From Achromobacter xylosoxidans (GTDB taxonomy: Bacteria; Pseudomonadota; Gammaproteobacteria; Burkholderiales; Burkholderiaceae_B), in NCBI RefSeq assembly GCF_014490035.1, contig NZ_CP061008.1, positions 6,510,001 through 6,574,000 of the forward strand: a stretch of DNA of 64,000 nt. The letters run 5' to 3'. Each line of letters begins with the position of its first letter. Position 1 is the first letter of the stretch. The notes beneath the pieces were generated by a model. The model was not told the DNA's origin, searched no databases, and saw only the letters and a program-made list of their open reading frames with translations. Shown here one piece after another: positions 1 through 8,501 of this stretch. The translations under genes and the position numbers were made by a program.

Positions 1-236
1 CCTGGAGCGCCTGCCACGACGCGGGCGGCGCGCCCCACGACCTGCTGGTCGTCTGTACGGGCTGCGGCGCGGTCGCGGAAGTGTCCGACCCCGCCATGAG
101 CCGCCAACTGGCCGAACGAGTCGCCCAGACCGGCTATGCCCTGGCCACGCACGAAACCGAAATCCGCGCGCTGTGCCCCCAGTGCCAGCAGAAGCAGCCC
201 GCCGCGGACGCCGGCCACGGCCACCACCATCATTAA
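1..236 (+). CDS. Fur-family transcriptional regulator, C-terminal part (probably zinc regulator Zur)
   Basis: This is the 3' end of a gene that begins before the window; the frame is open from base 3 to the TAA at 234-236. The visible 77 residues contain a CTGC motif and, about 40 residues later, a CPQC motif. These are the paired CxxC structural zinc site of Fur-family proteins. The tail ends in HGHHHH. The metal sensed cannot be read from this fragment. The Zur assignment is inferred from the next gene being a His-rich COG0523 GTPase, a family often controlled by Zur. Confidence 0.75.
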   Translation, partial: WSACHDAGGAPHDLLVVCTGCGAVAEVSDPAMSRQLAERVAQTGYALATHETEIRALCPQCQQKQPAADAGHGHHHH

Positions 237-624
237 GAACTAGTGCCGGCAGGCAGCCCGCCCGCCACTTCTCCGCCATCGGACGCAAGCCCGCGCAGAA
301 CGTTTCATCCGGATGCGCGCATCGCGCTCTTGAAATCGGGCAAACCGCCCCCAAATAGTGGTATCGCCCGATACTTGACGGCGTACGGACGCCATCTGGA
401 TGGCTACGGCCCCAGGGTTGACCCTGGGTTTGCCCCCTGCCCCCGACTGTGCTGTAATCCTGCGTCCGGCCGCTGCAGGCGGCCCACGCAGCCTGCGGCA
501 AACATCCTCCGGCAAAGACTGGGAAACCCCGTCCAAACGTCGCAAGACGGCGTTGCAAGACAGGGTTGCGATCCCCGCCGAGAGTTCCTGTTTAACGCCT
601 TGACTTCACGCTAGCAGCTTCGCC
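237..624. other. Intergenic region of 388 bp with dyads
   Basis: No convincing gene is seen between the Fur-family gene and the GTPase gene. The stretch holds a hairpin-capable GTATC-GCCC-GATAC (361-374) and a perfect dyad CCCAGGGT-TG-ACCCTGGG (411-428). I could not find a clear Zur box (an AT-rich palindrome around GTTATAACA) or a convincing sigma-70 promoter. Short open frames here overlap one another and have no recognisable product. Confidence 0.5.
411..428. promoter_or_regulatory. Perfect 18-bp inverted repeat upstream of the GTPase gene
   Basis: The sequence CCCAGGGT TG ACCCTGGG is an exact dyad. It lies about 200 bp upstream of the GTPase start and 175 bp downstream of the Fur-family stop. 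No T-run follows on either strand, so a simple intrinsic terminator is unlikely. It could be an operator or an RNA hairpin in the leader; the function is not shown. Confidence 0.35.
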
Positions 625-1743
625 ATGAACACCCCGCGCAGTTTGGACAAAATGGTTCCCGTCACCATCCTCACCGGCTTTCTCGGTGCGGGCAAGACCA
701 CCCTGCTCAAACGCATCCTGACCGAATACCATGGCCGCCGCGTGGCGGTCATCGAAAACGAGTTCGGGCCTGAAAGCATCGACAACGACCTGCTGGTGCA
801 GGACCGCGACGAAGAAATCATCGAGCTGTCCAACGGCTGCGTCTGCTGCACCGTGCGCGGCGACCTGATGCGCACGCTGGGCGAACTGCGCGCCAAGCGC
901 GAAGCCGGCGAACTGTCTTTCGAACGCGTCATCATCGAAACGACCGGCATGGCCAACCCCGGCCCCGTGTGCCAGACGTTCTTCATGGATGACGACATTG
1001 CCGAGTACTACCGCCTGGACGCGGTGGTTACGGTGGTCGACGCCAAGCACGGCATGGCCACCCTCGACGCCCAACCCGAAGCCCAGAAGCAGGTCGGTTT
1101 CGCCGACCGCATCCTGATCTCCAAGCGCGACCTGGTCAACGAAGTCGACTACGAAGCGCTGCGCCACCGCCTGGTTCACATGAACCCGCGTGCGCCGATC
1201 ACCCCGGTCAACTTCGGCGAAGTCGACCTGAAGTCCATCATCGACATCAGCGGCTTCAACCTGAATTCCATTCTGGACATCGACCCGGATTTCCTGGCCG
1301 ATGAGCACCCCGACGCCGCCCATGACCACGGCCACGATCACGACCATGGACATGACCATGGCCACGATCATGACCATGATCACGAAGGCGACTGCGGGGC
1401 GCATTGCAATCATGCCCACCATCATCACCACCACCAGCACGACGACGAAATCGGCGCGTTCGTGTTCCGTTCCAACAAGCCGTTCGATCCCGCGCGCCTT
1501 GAGGAATTCCTGGGCGGCGTGGTGCAGGTCTATGGCCCCGACCTGATGCGCTACAAGGGCATCCTGTACATGAAGGGCATCAACCGCCGCATGTTGTTCC
1601 AGGGTGTGCACATGATGATGGGCGCCGAACCCGGCAAGCCGTGGACCGCAGCCGAAAAACCGTCCACCAAGATGGTTTTCATCGGCCGTAAGCTGCCCCA
1701 GGAGATTTTCACCCGGGGCTTGGAGCAGTGCCTGGCGGGGTAA
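625..1743 (+). CDS. COG0523 (CobW/ZNG1-type) metal-chaperone GTPase with His-rich metal-binding region
   Basis: This 372-residue G3E GTPase has the P-loop GFLGAGKT at residues 18-25, the family metal motif GCVCC at 71-75, the switch ETTGMANP near 105-112 and an NKxD-like SKRD at 166-169. The CobW C-terminal domain follows from about 275. Between them, residues 233-272 form a segment of alternating His and Asp ending in a run of His. Proteins of this family deliver metal, often zinc, to client enzymes under shortage, using GTP hydrolysis. The neighbouring Fur-family gene fits a zinc role, but cobalt or nickel cannot be excluded. Met10 is an alternative start; neither start has a strong ribosome binding site. 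Confidence 0.88.
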   Translation: MNTPRSLDKMVPVTILTGFLGAGKTTLLKRILTEYHGRRVAVIENEFGPESIDNDLLVQDRDEEIIELSNGCVCCTVRGDLMRTLGELRAKREAGELSFERVIIETTGMANPGPVCQTFFMDDDIAEYYRLDAVVTVVDAKHGMATLDAQPEAQKQVGFADRILISKRDLVNEVDYEALRHRLVHMNPRAPITPVNFGEVDLKSIIDISGFNLNSILDIDPDFLADEHPDAAHDHGHDHDHGHDHGHDHDHDHEGDCGAHCNHAHHHHHHQHDDEIGAFVFRSNKPFDPARLEEFLGGVVQVYGPDLMRYKGILYMKGINRRMLFQGVHMMMGAEPGKPWTAAEKPSTKMVFIGRKLPQEIFTRGLEQCLAG

Positions 1744-1869
1744 TCCCCCTTCCTGACGTGACGTGATGCGACGAAGGCAGTACTGTGAGGTACGAATAGC
1801 GTAGGCAACAAGTAATACGGACCGGGAATGAACGCCCGCGCCAGGATCGATTCATAGTGGAGTGTTTTC

Positions 1870-2334
1870 ATGGCTACCAAGGCAGCAACCAAGAAATCAA
1901 GCAAGTCGACGAGCGATACGGCGATTGATCTGCCCAGCGAGAAGGAATTGCTGGCCATGCCCGAGTCCGACTATATGAACGAACGCCAACTGGCGTTCTT
2001 CAAGGAACGGCTCAAACAACTCGAGCAGGACATCCTGGCCAACGCCGGCGAAACCACCGAGCACCTGCGCGAAACGCAGTTCGTGCCCGATCCCGCCGAC
2101 CGCGCCACGATCGAGGAAGAACACGCCCTGGAGCTGCGCACCCGCGACCGCGAGCGCAAGCTGCTGAAGAAGGTGCAACAGTCCATCGCCCGCATCGACA
2201 GCGGCGAATACGGCTGGTGTGAGGAAACCGGCGAACCCATCGGCATCCCGCGCCTCTTGGCCCGCCCCACGGCCACCCTGTCGCTCGAAGCGCAGGAACG
2301 CCGCGAGATGCGCCAGAAGCTCTACGGCGACTGA
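1870..2334 (+). CDS. dksA: RNA polymerase-binding transcription factor DksA
   Basis: A 154-residue DksA. It binds in the RNA polymerase secondary channel and, with ppGpp, tunes rRNA and amino-acid promoters. The coiled-coil tip DPADRAT is at residues 74-80 and the C-terminal GEYGWCEETGEPIG zinc-finger region follows. Of the four zinc-ligand positions (117, 120, 138, 141 by the CxxC-17-CxxC spacing), only Cys117 remains; the others are Thr120, Ser138 and Ala141. Similar one-cysteine DksA proteins are known in alpha- and beta-proteobacteria. The N-terminus is a Lys/Ser/Thr/Ala extension. A terminator follows the gene. Confidence 0.93.
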   Translation: MATKAATKKSSKSTSDTAIDLPSEKELLAMPESDYMNERQLAFFKERLKQLEQDILANAGETTEHLRETQFVPDPADRATIEEEHALELRTRDRERKLLKKVQQSIARIDSGEYGWCEETGEPIGIPRLLARPTATLSLEAQERREMRQKLYGD

Positions 2335-2360
2335 TCCGTCCCGTATTCAGGCCCTACGCT

Positions 2361-2397
2361 GAAAGGCTATGCTGGTTTCCAGCATGGCCTTTTTCTT
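2361..2397 (+). terminator. Rho-independent terminator of dksA
   Basis: An 11-bp stem, GGCTATGCTGG / CCAGCATGGCC with one mismatch and a three-base loop (2365-2389), is followed by TTTTTCTTT. It lies 30 bp after the dksA stop and separates dksA from hslV. Confidence 0.85.
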
Positions 2398-2482
2398 TGG
2401 CCGGCACGCAAAGGGGACGCAAGCGTCCTGCCTTGATTTCCCCGCAACCGCCCCCAGCTAATCCCTTCATAGGAAGGAACGC

Positions 2483-3022
2483 ATGGAACAATTTCACGCC
2501 ACCACCATCGTGTGCGTGCGCCGCGGCAACCGCGTCGCACTGGGCGGCGATGGCCAGGTCACCCTGGGCAACATCGTCATCAAGGGCACCGCCCGCAAGA
2601 TCCGCCGCCTGTACCACGACAAGATTCTGGCCGGCTTTGCCGGCGCCACCGCCGACGCGTTCACCCTGCAGGAACGCTTCGAGGCCAAGCTGGAAAAACA
2701 CCAGGGCAACCTGATGCGCGCCGCGGTCGAACTGACCCGCGACTGGCGCACCGACCGCGTCCTGCGCCGCCTGGAAGCCATGCTGATCGTGGCCGACGCC
2801 GAGCACACGCTGGTGCTGACCGGCAACGGCGACGTGCTCGAACCGGAACACGGCCTGGCCGCCATCGGCTCCGGCGGCGCCTACGCCCAGTCGGCCGCCC
2901 TGGCGCTGCTGCGCAACACCGAGCTTTCGCCGGAAGCCGTCGTCAAGCAATCGCTGGAAATCGCCGGCGACCTCTGCATCTACACCAACCAGAACCACGT
3001 CATCGAAACGCTGGGCGACTGA
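2483..3022 (+). CDS. hslV: ATP-dependent protease HslVU, peptidase subunit HslV
   Basis: A 179-residue proteasome-like peptidase. It forms a double hexameric ring in the cytoplasm and degrades proteins unfolded by HslU. The mature enzyme should begin at TTIVCVRRG (Thr7 of the precursor), whose N-terminal threonine is the nucleophile. The short MEQFHA leader is removed and is of the type seen in beta-proteobacteria. [10 protein letters not shown] follows. A ribosome binding site AGGAAGG sits 6 bp before the ATG. hslU starts 73 bp downstream, so the two are almost certainly cotranscribed. Confidence 0.96.
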   Translation: MEQFHATTIVCVRRGNRVALGGDGQVTLGNIVIKGTARKIRRLYHDKILAGFAGATADAFTLQERFEAKLEKHQGNLMRAAVELTRDWRTDRVLRRLEAMLIVADAEHTLVLTGNGDVLEPEHGLAAIGSGGAYAQSAALALLRNTELSPEAVVKQSLEIAGDLCIYTNQNHVIETLGD

Positions 3023-3095
3023 CGCCCGCCACGCGGCGCGCCCGTCGCGCCGCGGCCGCCCCCCCAGCCTGCCCTAGCTTCAAGGATCCGCCCTC

Positions 3096-4430
3096 ATGTC
3101 CGCATCCAACATGACGCCCGGAGAGATCGTCTCCGAACTCGACAAGTACATCGTCGGCCAGAACCGCGCCAAGCGCGCCGTGGCCGTGGCGCTGCGTAAC
3201 CGCTGGCGCCGCCAGCAGGTCGCCGAACCCCTGCGCCACGAGATCCACCCCAAGAACATCCTCATGATCGGCCCCACCGGCGTGGGCAAGACCGAAATCG
3301 CGCGCCGCCTGGCCAAGCTGGCCAACGCGCCCTTCATCAAGATCGAAGCCACCAAGTTCACCGAAGTGGGCTACGTAGGCCGCGACGTCGACACCATCAT
3401 CCGCGACCTGACCGAATACTCCATCAAGCAGACCCGCGAACTGGAAATGCGCCGCGTGCGCACGCAAGCGGAAGACGCCGCCGAAGACCGCATCCTGGAC
3501 GCCCTGGTGCCGCCCCCGCGCGGCGCCTCCGGCGAACCGGAACGCGGCGAGGACAACAGCGCCCGCCAGACCTTCCGCAAGCGCCTGCGCGAAGGCAAGA
3601 TCGACGACCTCGAAATCGAGATCGAAGTTGCCCAGGCCGTGCCGCAGATGGACGTCATGACGCCCCCCGGCATGGAAGAAATGGCCGAACAGCTGCGCGG
3701 CATGTTCGCCGGCATGGCGCGCGACAAGAAGAAGCCCAAGAAGATGAAGGTGCGCGAAGCCTTCAAGCTGATCGTCGACGAAGAAGCCGCCAAGCGCGTC
3801 AACGAAGAAGACCTGCGCACCGTGGCGATCAACAACGTCGAGCAGAACGGCATCGTCTTCCTGGACGAAATCGACAAGATCGCGGCCCGCCAGGAATCTG
3901 GCGGCGCGGACGTCTCGCGCCAGGGCGTGCAGCGCGACCTGCTGCCGCTGGTCGAAGGCACCACCGTCAACACGCGCTACGGCATGGTCCGCACCGACCA
4001 CATCCTGTTCATCGCGTCCGGCGCCTTCCACCTGTCGCGCCCCTCGGACCTGATCCCTGAACTGCAGGGCCGTTTCCCGATCCGCGTCGAACTGGAATCG
4101 CTGACCGCCGAGGACTTCGTGCGCATCCTGTCCGACACGGATGCCTCGCTGACCAAGCAGTACACGGCGCTGATGGCGACCGAGGACCTGCAGCTGGAGT
4201 TCACCGAAGAAGGCGTGCGCCGCCTGGCGGAGCTGGCCTTCGAAGTCAACGAAACCACCGAGAACATCGGCGCGCGCCGCCTGTACACGGTGATGGAGAA
4301 ACTGCTGGACGAGCTGTCCTTCGACGCCACCGCCAGCAGCGACAAGAACGTCAAGATCGACGCCGCCTACGTCAACGCGCAACTGGCGGAAGCCGCCAGC
4401 AGCCAGGACCTGGCGCGCTACGTGCTGTAG
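3096..4430 (+). CDS. hslU: ATP-dependent protease HslVU, ATPase subunit HslU
   Basis: A 444-residue AAA+ unfoldase that feeds substrates to HslV. The start region [16 protein letters not shown] is typical of HslU. Walker A GPTGVGKT is at residues 59-66, the pore motif GYVGRD follows, and Walker [10 protein letters not shown] is near residue 255. The intermediate (I) domain spans roughly 110-240. The C-terminal tail ends RYVL and inserts into HslV. Met6 is an alternative start. A strong terminator lies 30 bp after the stop. Confidence 0.97.
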   Translation: MSASNMTPGEIVSELDKYIVGQNRAKRAVAVALRNRWRRQQVAEPLRHEIHPKNILMIGPTGVGKTEIARRLAKLANAPFIKIEATKFTEVGYVGRDVDTIIRDLTEYSIKQTRELEMRRVRTQAEDAAEDRILDALVPPPRGASGEPERGEDNSARQTFRKRLREGKIDDLEIEIEVAQAVPQMDVMTPPGMEEMAEQLRGMFAGMARDKKKPKKMKVREAFKLIVDEEAAKRVNEEDLRTVAINNVEQNGIVFLDEIDKIAARQESGGADVSRQGVQRDLLPLVEGTTVNTRYGMVRTDHILFIASGAFHLSRPSDLIPELQGRFPIRVELESLTAEDFVRILSDTDASLTKQYTALMATEDLQLEFTEEGVRRLAELAFEVNETTENIGARRLYTVMEKLLDELSFDATASSDKNVKIDAAYVNAQLAEAASSQDLARYVL

Positions 4431-4461
4431 TCCCCGCGGCCGCGCCTTGCGCGCCGCCAGC

Positions 4462-4505
4462 AAAACGCCGTCCGCAGCCTAGCGCTGCGGACGGCGTTTT
4501 CTTTT
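4462..4505. terminator. Strong bidirectional rho-independent terminator between hslU and the CusF-like gene
   Basis: A perfect 17-bp inverted repeat (4462-4478 with 4484-4500) has a 5-base loop and carries an A-tract on the left and a T-tract on the right. The genes on either side converge on it, so it can stop transcription from both directions. Confidence 0.93.
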
Positions 4506-4548
4506 GCCGGGCGGCAGGCCCGGCCTGGACGCGGCACCTACCGGAACG

Positions 4549-4854
4549 CTAGTTGCTGATCGCGGTCACGATGTACTTGCCGTCCTTGCGGACCGCCGTG
4601 AAGCGCACCTTGTCACCCGCCTTGATCTTGGCCAGCAGCGCCGGATCGGCTTCATAGACCAGCGTCATCGCGGGCAGGTCCAGCGCCTTGATGGCGTCAT
4701 GCTTGATCGTGACCTTGCCGCCGGCCGGATCCACCCGCCGCACTTCCCCGCTGGCCTCGGCCTGCTGCGCGAACGCCAGCGGCGCGGCCAGCGTGATGAC
4801 GGCCACCGCCGCCGCGGCGGCCATGGGCATTGCATACTTGCGGTCAAAAATCAT
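4549..4854 (-). CDS. Periplasmic CusF-like copper-binding protein with altered metal site
   Basis: A 101-residue exported protein. Residues 1-29 form a signal peptide ending AFA-QQ. The rest fits the CusF small beta-barrel (PF11604), including TIKHDAIKALDLPAMTL and KAGDKVRF. In E. coli CusF the Cu(I)/Ag(I) ligands are one His, one Trp and two Met. Here His52 and Met63 are kept, but the Trp position is Leu60 and the second Met is Leu65. The ATG at 4854 was chosen because a GGAGG ribosome binding site precedes it and the signal peptide begins there; a longer frame upstream is not needed. No efflux pump gene is adjacent. Confidence 0.75.
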   Translation of the reverse strand: MIFDRKYAMPMAAAAAVAVITLAAPLAFAQQAEASGEVRRVDPAGGKVTIKHDAIKALDLPAMTLVYEADPALLAKIKAGDKVRFTAVRKDGKYIVTAISN

Positions 4855-5055
4855 GCAGATATCCTCCGATTGCAGGGAAAGCGCGGAACCGGCGTCCCCG
4901 CTTTCCATAGTGCTAGGATACCGCCCTCGTGCAACAGTTCCCCCGCCCTGACGCAACAATTCTGACAGTTGATTGCGGAATACGCGGGCCGCGCCGCCCC
5001 GATACATGGCTGGACGCAAAACCCCTACCTTTCGTCACTCATTTCAGGAGCTCCC

Positions 5056-5610
5056 ATGGCCAACCGCTTATCCGTCATCGCCACCCGCACGGGAGACGAC
5101 GGCACCACGGGTCTGGGGGACGGATCCCGCACGCCCAAGGACGCCCCGCGCGTCGCGGCCATCGGCGACGTCGACGAACTGAACAGCGGAATCGGCGTAT
5201 TGCTGACCGAGGATCTGCCCGCCGAGATATCCGCAGATCTGCTGGCCATCCAGCATGACCTTTTCGACATGGGCGCGGAACTTTGCATCCCCGGTCACAC
5301 CGCCCTGACGGACGAGCACATCGCCCGCCTGGACGCGCGCCTGGCCCACTACAACGCGGCCTTGCCGCCTCTGCGCGAATTCATCCTGCCCGGCGGTTCG
5401 CGCGGTTCGGCGCAGGCGCATGTGGCGCGCACGGTCTGCCGCCGGGCCGAACGGGCCGTGGTGGCACTGGCGCGGGTCGACCAGGTGAACCCGCCCGTAC
5501 GGCAATACTTGAACCGGCTGTCAGACCTGATGTTTGTGCTGGCGCGTTGTATAAACCAGCATGCGGGACAGAAAGACACGTTCTGGGCAGGCGCCCAGGC
5601 GCGCAAGTAG
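5056..5610 (+). CDS. Cob(I)alamin adenosyltransferase, PduO type
   Basis: A 184-residue ATP:cob(I)alamin adenosyltransferase that makes adenosylcobalamin from cob(I)alamin and ATP in the cytoplasm. The N-terminal ATP-binding motif TRTGDDGTTGLGDGSR, the RRAERAVV helix and NRLSDLMFVLAR are hallmarks of the PduO-type trimer. ATG 5056 was chosen over an earlier in-frame start at 4969 because CAGGAG lies 6 bp before it and the family begins at about this point. No cobalamin riboswitch was recognised in the 200-bp upstream gap. rmlB follows after 44 bp. Confidence 0.93.
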   Translation: MANRLSVIATRTGDDGTTGLGDGSRTPKDAPRVAAIGDVDELNSGIGVLLTEDLPAEISADLLAIQHDLFDMGAELCIPGHTALTDEHIARLDARLAHYNAALPPLREFILPGGSRGSAQAHVARTVCRRAERAVVALARVDQVNPPVRQYLNRLSDLMFVLARCINQHAGQKDTFWAGAQARK

Positions 5611-5654
5611 TCTCGCGGCCCTGCTGCGCTGCAGGGGCCTGAGGATTTGAAGAG

Positions 5655-6716
5655 ATGAGTATCGTGGTCACCGGAGGAGCCGGTTTCATCGGCTCCAATT
5701 TCGTATTGGATTGGCTCGCCCGCAGCGACGAACCCGTCGTTACGCTGGACAAGCTCACCTACGCCGGCAACCCCGACAATCTGGCGCCGCTGCGCGGCGA
5801 TCCCAGGCATACCTTGGTACAGGGTGATATCGGCAATCAGGAGGCAGTTGCGCGCCTGTTGCGCGCCCATAAACCGCGGGCCGTGATCAATTTCGCCGCC
5901 GAAACCCACGTCGACCGCTCCATCGCCGATCCCGAGCCCTTCATCCAGGCCAACATCGTGGGCACGTCGCGCCTGCTGACGGCGGTGCGCGACTACTGGA
6001 CCGGCCTGCCGGCAGGCGAGCAGGCGCGCTTGCGCTTCGTGCACGTGTCCACCGACGAGGTCTACGGCACACTGGGAAAAACGGATCCCGCGTTCACGGA
6101 AACGACTCCCTACGCACCCAACAGCCCCTATTCCGCCAGCAAGGCGGCAAGCGACCATCTGGTGCGGGCCTTCCACACCACCTACGGCCTGCCCGTACTG
6201 ACCTCGAACTGCGCCAACAACTACGGCCCCTACCAGTTCCCGGAAAAGCTGATTCCACTGGTCATCCACAACGCGCTGGCCGGCAAGTCCCTGCCGATCT
6301 ATGGCGACGGCTTGCAGATCCGCGACTGGCTGTATGTGGCGGACCATTGCGATGCGATCCGCAAGATCCTGGAGGCCGGGCAACCGGGCGCAACCTACAA
6401 CGTGGGCGGTTGGAACGAAAAGACCAACCTCGACGTGGTGCGCCACGTCTGCGCGCTGCTCGATGAGCTCAGCCCCAGGGCCAACGGGCTACCCTATTCC
6501 GCCCAGATCACGCATGTCACCGACCGGCCCGGCCATGACCGCCGCTATGCAGTCGATGCCGGCCGCCTGCGGCGCGAGCTGGGTTGGACGCCTGCCGAAA
6601 CATTCGAAACCGGCATTCGAAAAACGGTACTCTGGTACCTGAACCACCCCCAATGGGTGGCGAACGTCGCCAGTGGCGCCTATCGCGACTGGGCCAAAAA
6701 ACGCTACGAAACTTAG
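5655..6716 (+). CDS. rmlB: dTDP-glucose 4,6-dehydratase RmlB
   Basis: A 353-residue short-chain dehydrogenase/epimerase-type enzyme. It converts dTDP-D-glucose to dTDP-4-keto-6-deoxy-D-glucose, the second step of dTDP-L-rhamnose synthesis. The NAD-binding TGGAGFIG is at residues 6-13. The catalytic STDEVYG segment and YSASK (Tyr/Lys pair) are present, as are the downstream NNYGPYQFPEK and DWLYVADHC motifs. The length is usual for the family. It is the first gene of a tightly packed rmlBDAC operon. Confidence 0.96.
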   Translation: MSIVVTGGAGFIGSNFVLDWLARSDEPVVTLDKLTYAGNPDNLAPLRGDPRHTLVQGDIGNQEAVARLLRAHKPRAVINFAAETHVDRSIADPEPFIQANIVGTSRLLTAVRDYWTGLPAGEQARLRFVHVSTDEVYGTLGKTDPAFTETTPYAPNSPYSASKAASDHLVRAFHTTYGLPVLTSNCANNYGPYQFPEKLIPLVIHNALAGKSLPIYGDGLQIRDWLYVADHCDAIRKILEAGQPGATYNVGGWNEKTNLDVVRHVCALLDELSPRANGLPYSAQITHVTDRPGHDRRYAVDAGRLRRELGWTPAETFETGIRKTVLWYLNHPQWVANVASGAYRDWAKKRYET

Positions 6717-6726
6717 CAAGGGCCGC

Positions 6727-7638
6727 GTGAAGATCTTATTGCTGGGCAAGGACGGCCAGGTCGGCCGGGAACTGTGCCGCGCCCTGCTCCCCTTGGGAGA
6801 GGTCGTGGCGCTGGGACGCGGCCACGTCGACCTGCGCGACCAGGACGCGCTGCTCGCGGCCCTGGCGCTCCACCGGCCTGACGTGATCGTGAATGCGGCA
6901 GCCTTCACCGCGGTGGACCAGGCTGAGAGCGATCCCGACACCGCTCACCAGGTCAATGCGCTCGCGGTGGCCGCCCTGGCCCGCCATGCGCGCGCGGCCG
7001 GCGCGTTGCTGGTGCACTATTCGACCGACTACGTATTCGACGGCACGCAGGAGCGGCCCTATACGGAAACCGACGCTCCCAACCCCCTAAACGTGTACGG
7101 CCGCAGCAAGCTCGAAGGCGAACGCGCCATCCTGGCCAGCGGCTGCGATGCATTGATATTCCGGACCAGTTGGATCTACTCGGCGCATGGGGGCAATTTC
7201 CTGAAGACGGTGCTGCGCCTGGCGCGGGAACGGGACAGCCTGGACGTGGTTGCGGACCAGCATGGCGCGCCGACGTCGGCCGCACTGATCGCCGACCTGA
7301 CGGCGCTGGCGATCCAGCGCCGCCGCGCGGACCAGCTGCCCGCGGGCACCTACCATCTGGCCGCCGCCGGCTCCACCAGCTGGCACGGCTACGCACAGTA
7401 CATCGTCGCTGGCGCCGCCGCGCGCGGCGCTGCCCTGACGCTGACTCCCGAGCGGATTCGCGCCGTCGCCACGCGCGACTATCCCGCCGCCGCCCAGCGG
7501 CCGCTCAACGCCGTGCTGGACACCGCCGCGCTGTCGCGCGCGCTGCAATGGCAAATGCCGCCCTGGACCGAACAGGTCGACCGCGCCCTGGAGCAACTCG
7601 TCAACCCTGGAGACCCCGCATGGCGCGCAAAGGCATAG
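6727..7638 (+). CDS. rmlD: dTDP-4-dehydrorhamnose reductase RmlD
   Basis: A 303-residue NAD(P)H-dependent reductase that performs the last step to dTDP-L-rhamnose. It shows [15 protein letters not shown] at the N-terminus, STDYVFDG, and the catalytic YGRSKLEGE. The start is GTG 6727, which places the nucleotide-binding strand at the very N-terminus; the upstream in-frame ATG at 6673 lies inside rmlB. The 3' end overlaps rmlA by 19 bp, which suggests coupled translation. Confidence 0.94.
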   Translation: MKILLLGKDGQVGRELCRALLPLGEVVALGRGHVDLRDQDALLAALALHRPDVIVNAAAFTAVDQAESDPDTAHQVNALAVAALARHARAAGALLVHYSTDYVFDGTQERPYTETDAPNPLNVYGRSKLEGERAILASGCDALIFRTSWIYSAHGGNFLKTVLRLARERDSLDVVADQHGAPTSAALIADLTALAIQRRRADQLPAGTYHLAAAGSTSWHGYAQYIVAGAAARGAALTLTPERIRAVATRDYPAAAQRPLNAVLDTAALSRALQWQMPPWTEQVDRALEQLVNPGDPAWRAKA

Positions 7639-8501
7639 TTCTGGCGGGCGGCTCGGGCGCCCGGCTGCACCCGGCAACGCTGGCCATCAGCAAGCAGCTG
7701 CTGCCGGTCTTCGACAAGCCGATGATCTACTACCCGCTGACCACACTGATGCTGGCGGGCATCCGCGACATCCTGGTCATTTCCACGCCGCAGGACACGC
7801 CGCGCTTCCAGCAACTCCTGGGCGACGGCTCGCAGTGGGGGCTGAATCTCGAGTACGCGGTGCAGCCTGCGCCCGACGGTCTGGCCCAGGCTTTTCTCAT
7901 CGGCGCGCCCTTCATCGGCCGCCATGCCTGCGCCTTGGTGCTGGGCGACAACATCTTCTACGGCCATGAACTGCCCCGACTGCTGCAACGGGCCGATGCG
8001 CGCACGGAAGGCGCTACCGTGTTCGCCTACCATGTGCAGGACGCGGAACGCTACGGCGTGGCGGAATTCGACCAGCGCGGCAAGGTCCTGTCCATCGAGG
8101 AAAAGCCTGCGCGGCCGCGCTCCAGCTATGCCGTGACCGGGCTGTACTTCTACGACAACGACGTCATCGATATCGCCCGCGACATCCGGCCGTCCGCGCG
8201 CGGCGAACTCGAGATCACCGACGTCAACCAGCGCTACCTGGAACAGGGCCGGCTGGCCGTGGAGATCATGGGGCGCGGCTATGCCTGGCTGGATACCGGC
8301 ACCCATGAATCGTTGCTGGAAGCCAGCCAGTTCATCGCCACGCTGGAACATCGCCAGGGGCTGAAGGTAGCCTGCCCTGAGGAAATCGCCTTCCGCCAGG
8401 GCTGGATCAACGCCGACGCGCTGGCGAAGCTGGCCGCGCCCCTGGCCAGAAGCGGCTACGGCGAATACCTGATGCGCATCCTGGTGGACAAGGTGTTCTG
8501 A
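7620..8501 (+). CDS. rmlA: Glucose-1-phosphate thymidylyltransferase RmlA
   Basis: A 293-residue nucleotidyltransferase that forms dTDP-glucose from dTTP and glucose-1-phosphate, the first step of the pathway. The signature [11 protein letters not shown], then [17 protein letters not shown] and LGDNIFYG, identify RmlA. The ATG at 7620 lies within the end of rmlD. The stop TGA (8499-8501) overlaps the rmlC ATG by one base. Confidence 0.96.
   Translation: MARKGIVLAGGSGARLHPATLAISKQLLPVFDKPMIYYPLTTLMLAGIRDILVISTPQDTPRFQQLLGDGSQWGLNLEYAVQPAPDGLAQAFLIGAPFIGRHACALVLGDNIFYGHELPRLLQRADARTEGATVFAYHVQDAERYGVAEFDQRGKVLSIEEKPARPRSSYAVTGLYFYDNDVIDIARDIRPSARGELEITDVNQRYLEQGRLAVEIMGRGYAWLDTGTHESLLEASQFIATLEHRQGLKVACPEEIAFRQGWINADALAKLAAPLARSGYGEYLMRILVDKVF

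Noticed and set aside
1315..1440. A short tandem DNA repeat (CATGACCACGG-like) considered as a possible repeat element
   Set aside because: The repetition is explained by alternating His and Asp codons within an intact reading frame.
592..1611. A 339-codon minus-strand open frame with Met/Val-rich repeats
   Set aside because: Antisense of the His-rich COG0523 GTPase gene; the Met/Val repeats are the complement of His and Asp codons.
3000..4463. A 487-codon minus-strand open frame over hslU
   Set aside because: Antisense of hslU, whose protein is complete and typical.
4855..5055. Gap before the cobalamin adenosyltransferase gene considered for a cobalamin riboswitch
   Set aside because: No B12-box-like sequence or long structured leader was recognised in the 200 bp.
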